This document shows positions 35,322-36,053 of a DNA stretch of 36,053 bases, piece after piece. The notes below the pieces were generated by a model. It had not been told where the DNA came from and did not search any database. It saw nothing but the letters and a program-made list of their open reading frames with translations. A program made the translations under genes and the position numbers. The DNA lies in IMG/VR virus record IMGVR_UViG_3300036772_000143, positions 1-36,053 of that record. One strand, written 5' to 3'. Source of the DNA: a virus. How positions within the stretch are numbered: the first letter of the stretch is position 1; the number at the start of each line of letters is the position of its first letter.

Positions 35322-35693
35322 TCATAGCAAATATAACGTTTCGATCACGTCAACCGACGTATGGCCATCCCACTCAGGAGCGCGTTCTAACGTATTGACG
35401 AAATTAGTTCGATCCCACAACCGAATTGGCAAATGATAACTTATCTGGCGCAGTGGCGTTCCCGTCGTGATTATCTGGCGCAGTGGCGTTCCCGTCGTGA
35501 TGCCTATCACGAACTGGCCGTCGTACATTGAACCGTCGGCATGTCGTCGCGAGCGCCAGCATGCGAGTGGCATTCGGCGGCACAGCGCGATGAACAGCGC
35601 GTGCCGGTGCTCATACAGTTCATTAAACGTGTGATAGCCGTCGGACACTTCGCCCATTTCCGCTTGATCGGCTTGCGCGTCGTAATCGGTCAT
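35322..35693 (-). CDS. WDGH-motif phage protein with a 10-residue tandem duplication
   Basis: 123 residues from the ATG at 35693 (overlapping the upstream stop, ATGA). After MTDYDAQADQAEMGEV it shows the pattern of a widespread phage protein: DGYHTFNELYEHRHALFIAL, then RSRRHADGSMYDGQFVIGI, QISYHLPIRLWDRTNF and RAPEWDGHTSVDVIETLYLL. The invariant H-T-F, E-H-R, H-x-D-G-S and W-D-G-H groups suggest an enzymatic or metal-binding fold, of unknown activity. A perfect 30-bp tandem duplication repeats ITTGTPLRQI at about residues 65-84. Because it keeps frame it may be tolerated, or it may have damaged the core. The duplication appears very recent. Confidence 0.72.
   Translation of the reverse strand: MTDYDAQADQAEMGEVSDGYHTFNELYEHRHALFIALCRRMPLACWRSRRHADGSMYDGQFVIGITTGTPLRQIITTGTPLRQISYHLPIRLWDRTNFVNTLERAPEWDGHTSVDVIETLYLL
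35441..35500. repeat. Perfect 30-bp tandem duplication
   Basis: Two identical 30-base units at 35441-35470 and 35471-35500, beginning TTATCTGGCGCAGTGGCG and ending GTTCCCGTCGTGA. They lie inside the WDGH-motif gene and add ten residues in frame. Confidence 0.95.
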
Positions 35694-35896
35694 GGCAGTA
35701 GGTCCACGCGATGCCAGATGCGGTCGTGACGATCCGCTGTGCATACCGGGCAATGCACCCATCCCGTCGTACCAAGCCTTGCGACGATGACGGCTGGGAT
35801 TTGCTGCCCGGTTTTGTGGCATTCAATCGAGACTACTGCTTCCGCAGGAAAATACACCACGCGGGCTTTCCCGGCTTGCGGGTCGTAATCACTCAT
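35690..35896 (-). CDS. Small Cys/His-containing protein with SDYDPQA N-terminus (68 aa)
   Basis: 68 residues from the ATG at 35896, overlapping the upstream gene's stop by eight bases (ATGAGTGA). MSDYDPQAGKARVVYFPAEA, VVSIECHKTGQQIPAVIVAR, LGTTGWVHCPVCTADRHDRI, WHRVDLLP. Cys and His at IECHKTG, then HCPVC and a later DRH suggest a zinc site. The DYDPQA start is shared with both neighbouring genes. An upstream ATG in the same frame (35908) has no better SD. Role unknown. Confidence 0.6.
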   Translation of the reverse strand: MSDYDPQAGKARVVYFPAEAVVSIECHKTGQQIPAVIVARLGTTGWVHCPVCTADRHDRIWHRVDLLP

Positions 35897-36053
35897 CTTG
35901 CGGCGCATCGGCAATCCATTTCGCGTCGTACCCGCATCGAAGACATTCCCAGCCAGTATCGAGGTTGCCTATGCGGCACTTCGGGCAAAAGTCATTCGCT
36001 ACCATGCCGCGCTCGTAATGTGTTATCGGCTGGGCTTGCGGGTCGTAATCACC
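35889..36053 (-). CDS. Zinc-ribbon protein with DYDPQA N-terminus, cut by the right edge
   Basis: The frame is open from the right edge to a TGA at 35891-35889 (54 codons visible). It reads GDYDPQAQPITHYERGMVAN, then DFCPKCRIGNLDTGWECLRC, GYDAKWIADAPQDE. Two C-x-x-C pairs (FCPKC, ECLRC) make a classic zinc ribbon. The start is probably one codon beyond the edge, by comparison with the neighbours (M-x-DYD). Its stop overlaps the next start by eight bases. Confidence 0.65.
   Translation of the reverse strand, partial: GDYDPQAQPITHYERGMVANDFCPKCRIGNLDTGWECLRCGYDAKWIADAPQDE

Overview
The window is almost wall-to-wall phage DNA: a podovirus-type genome or prophage segment, GC-rich. A GcrA-like protein (32826-33152), a ribosome-modulation-factor-like protein (31743-31898) and a DUF1376 replication protein point to an alphaproteobacterial host, probably Hyphomicrobiales; that host call is inference. 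No integrase, tRNA, IS element, CRISPR array or polymerase gene is visible. Both ends cut through genes, so the element continues on both sides. About 66 genes are listed, several too short for ordinary gene callers and supported by stop/start coupling with their neighbours.

Layout, read in the direction of minus-strand transcription (right to left). 36053-32826: small zinc-ribbon, HTH and 'WDGH' proteins, then a DUF1376 replication protein, a helicase-loader-like protein and a GcrA-like protein. 32046-32802: three plus-strand small genes driven by a clear promoter in a divergent control region at 31899-32045. 31898-29453: RMF-like, small HTH, secreted HNH-like, membrane and terminase small-subunit genes. 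29144-26924: DNA-binding protein and TerL. 26927-22387: small head-assembly genes, the portal, and a Bbp19-like protein. 21958-22418: a two-gene plus-strand cassette with a palindromic operator, inserted between portal and capsid blocks. 21891-18195: scaffold, GP7/epsilon15-type major capsid protein, Bbp16-type cement and accessory head genes. 18193-9339: a long tail-fibre/secreted-protein block. 9332-1: three adaptor paralogues, the tail nozzle, an acetyltransferase-like protein and the ejected internal virion proteins, one with a lytic transglycosylase.

The parts form a coherent BPP-1/epsilon15-like capsid with a T7-like short tail and ejectosome. Three things stand out. First, nine predicted Sec signal peptides occur among the genes at 9339-18193, plus one next to the portal. 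These include a GH54-like arabinofuranosidase whose active-site residues are all kept but whose fold is split by a large beta-rich insert; tail-fibre-like proteins with export signals suggest a phage-encoded surface or periplasmic programme. Second, an R-R-[SQ]-[AT]-[LM]-Y-G-[KE] motif is shared by the scaffold C-terminus and three small basic proteins, one of which also carries a near-copy of the capsid protein N-terminal arm: a candidate procapsid-targeting tag. Third, the tail adaptor gene exists in three divergent tandem copies.

All functional calls rest on reading translated sequence and recalled family features; no database search was run.
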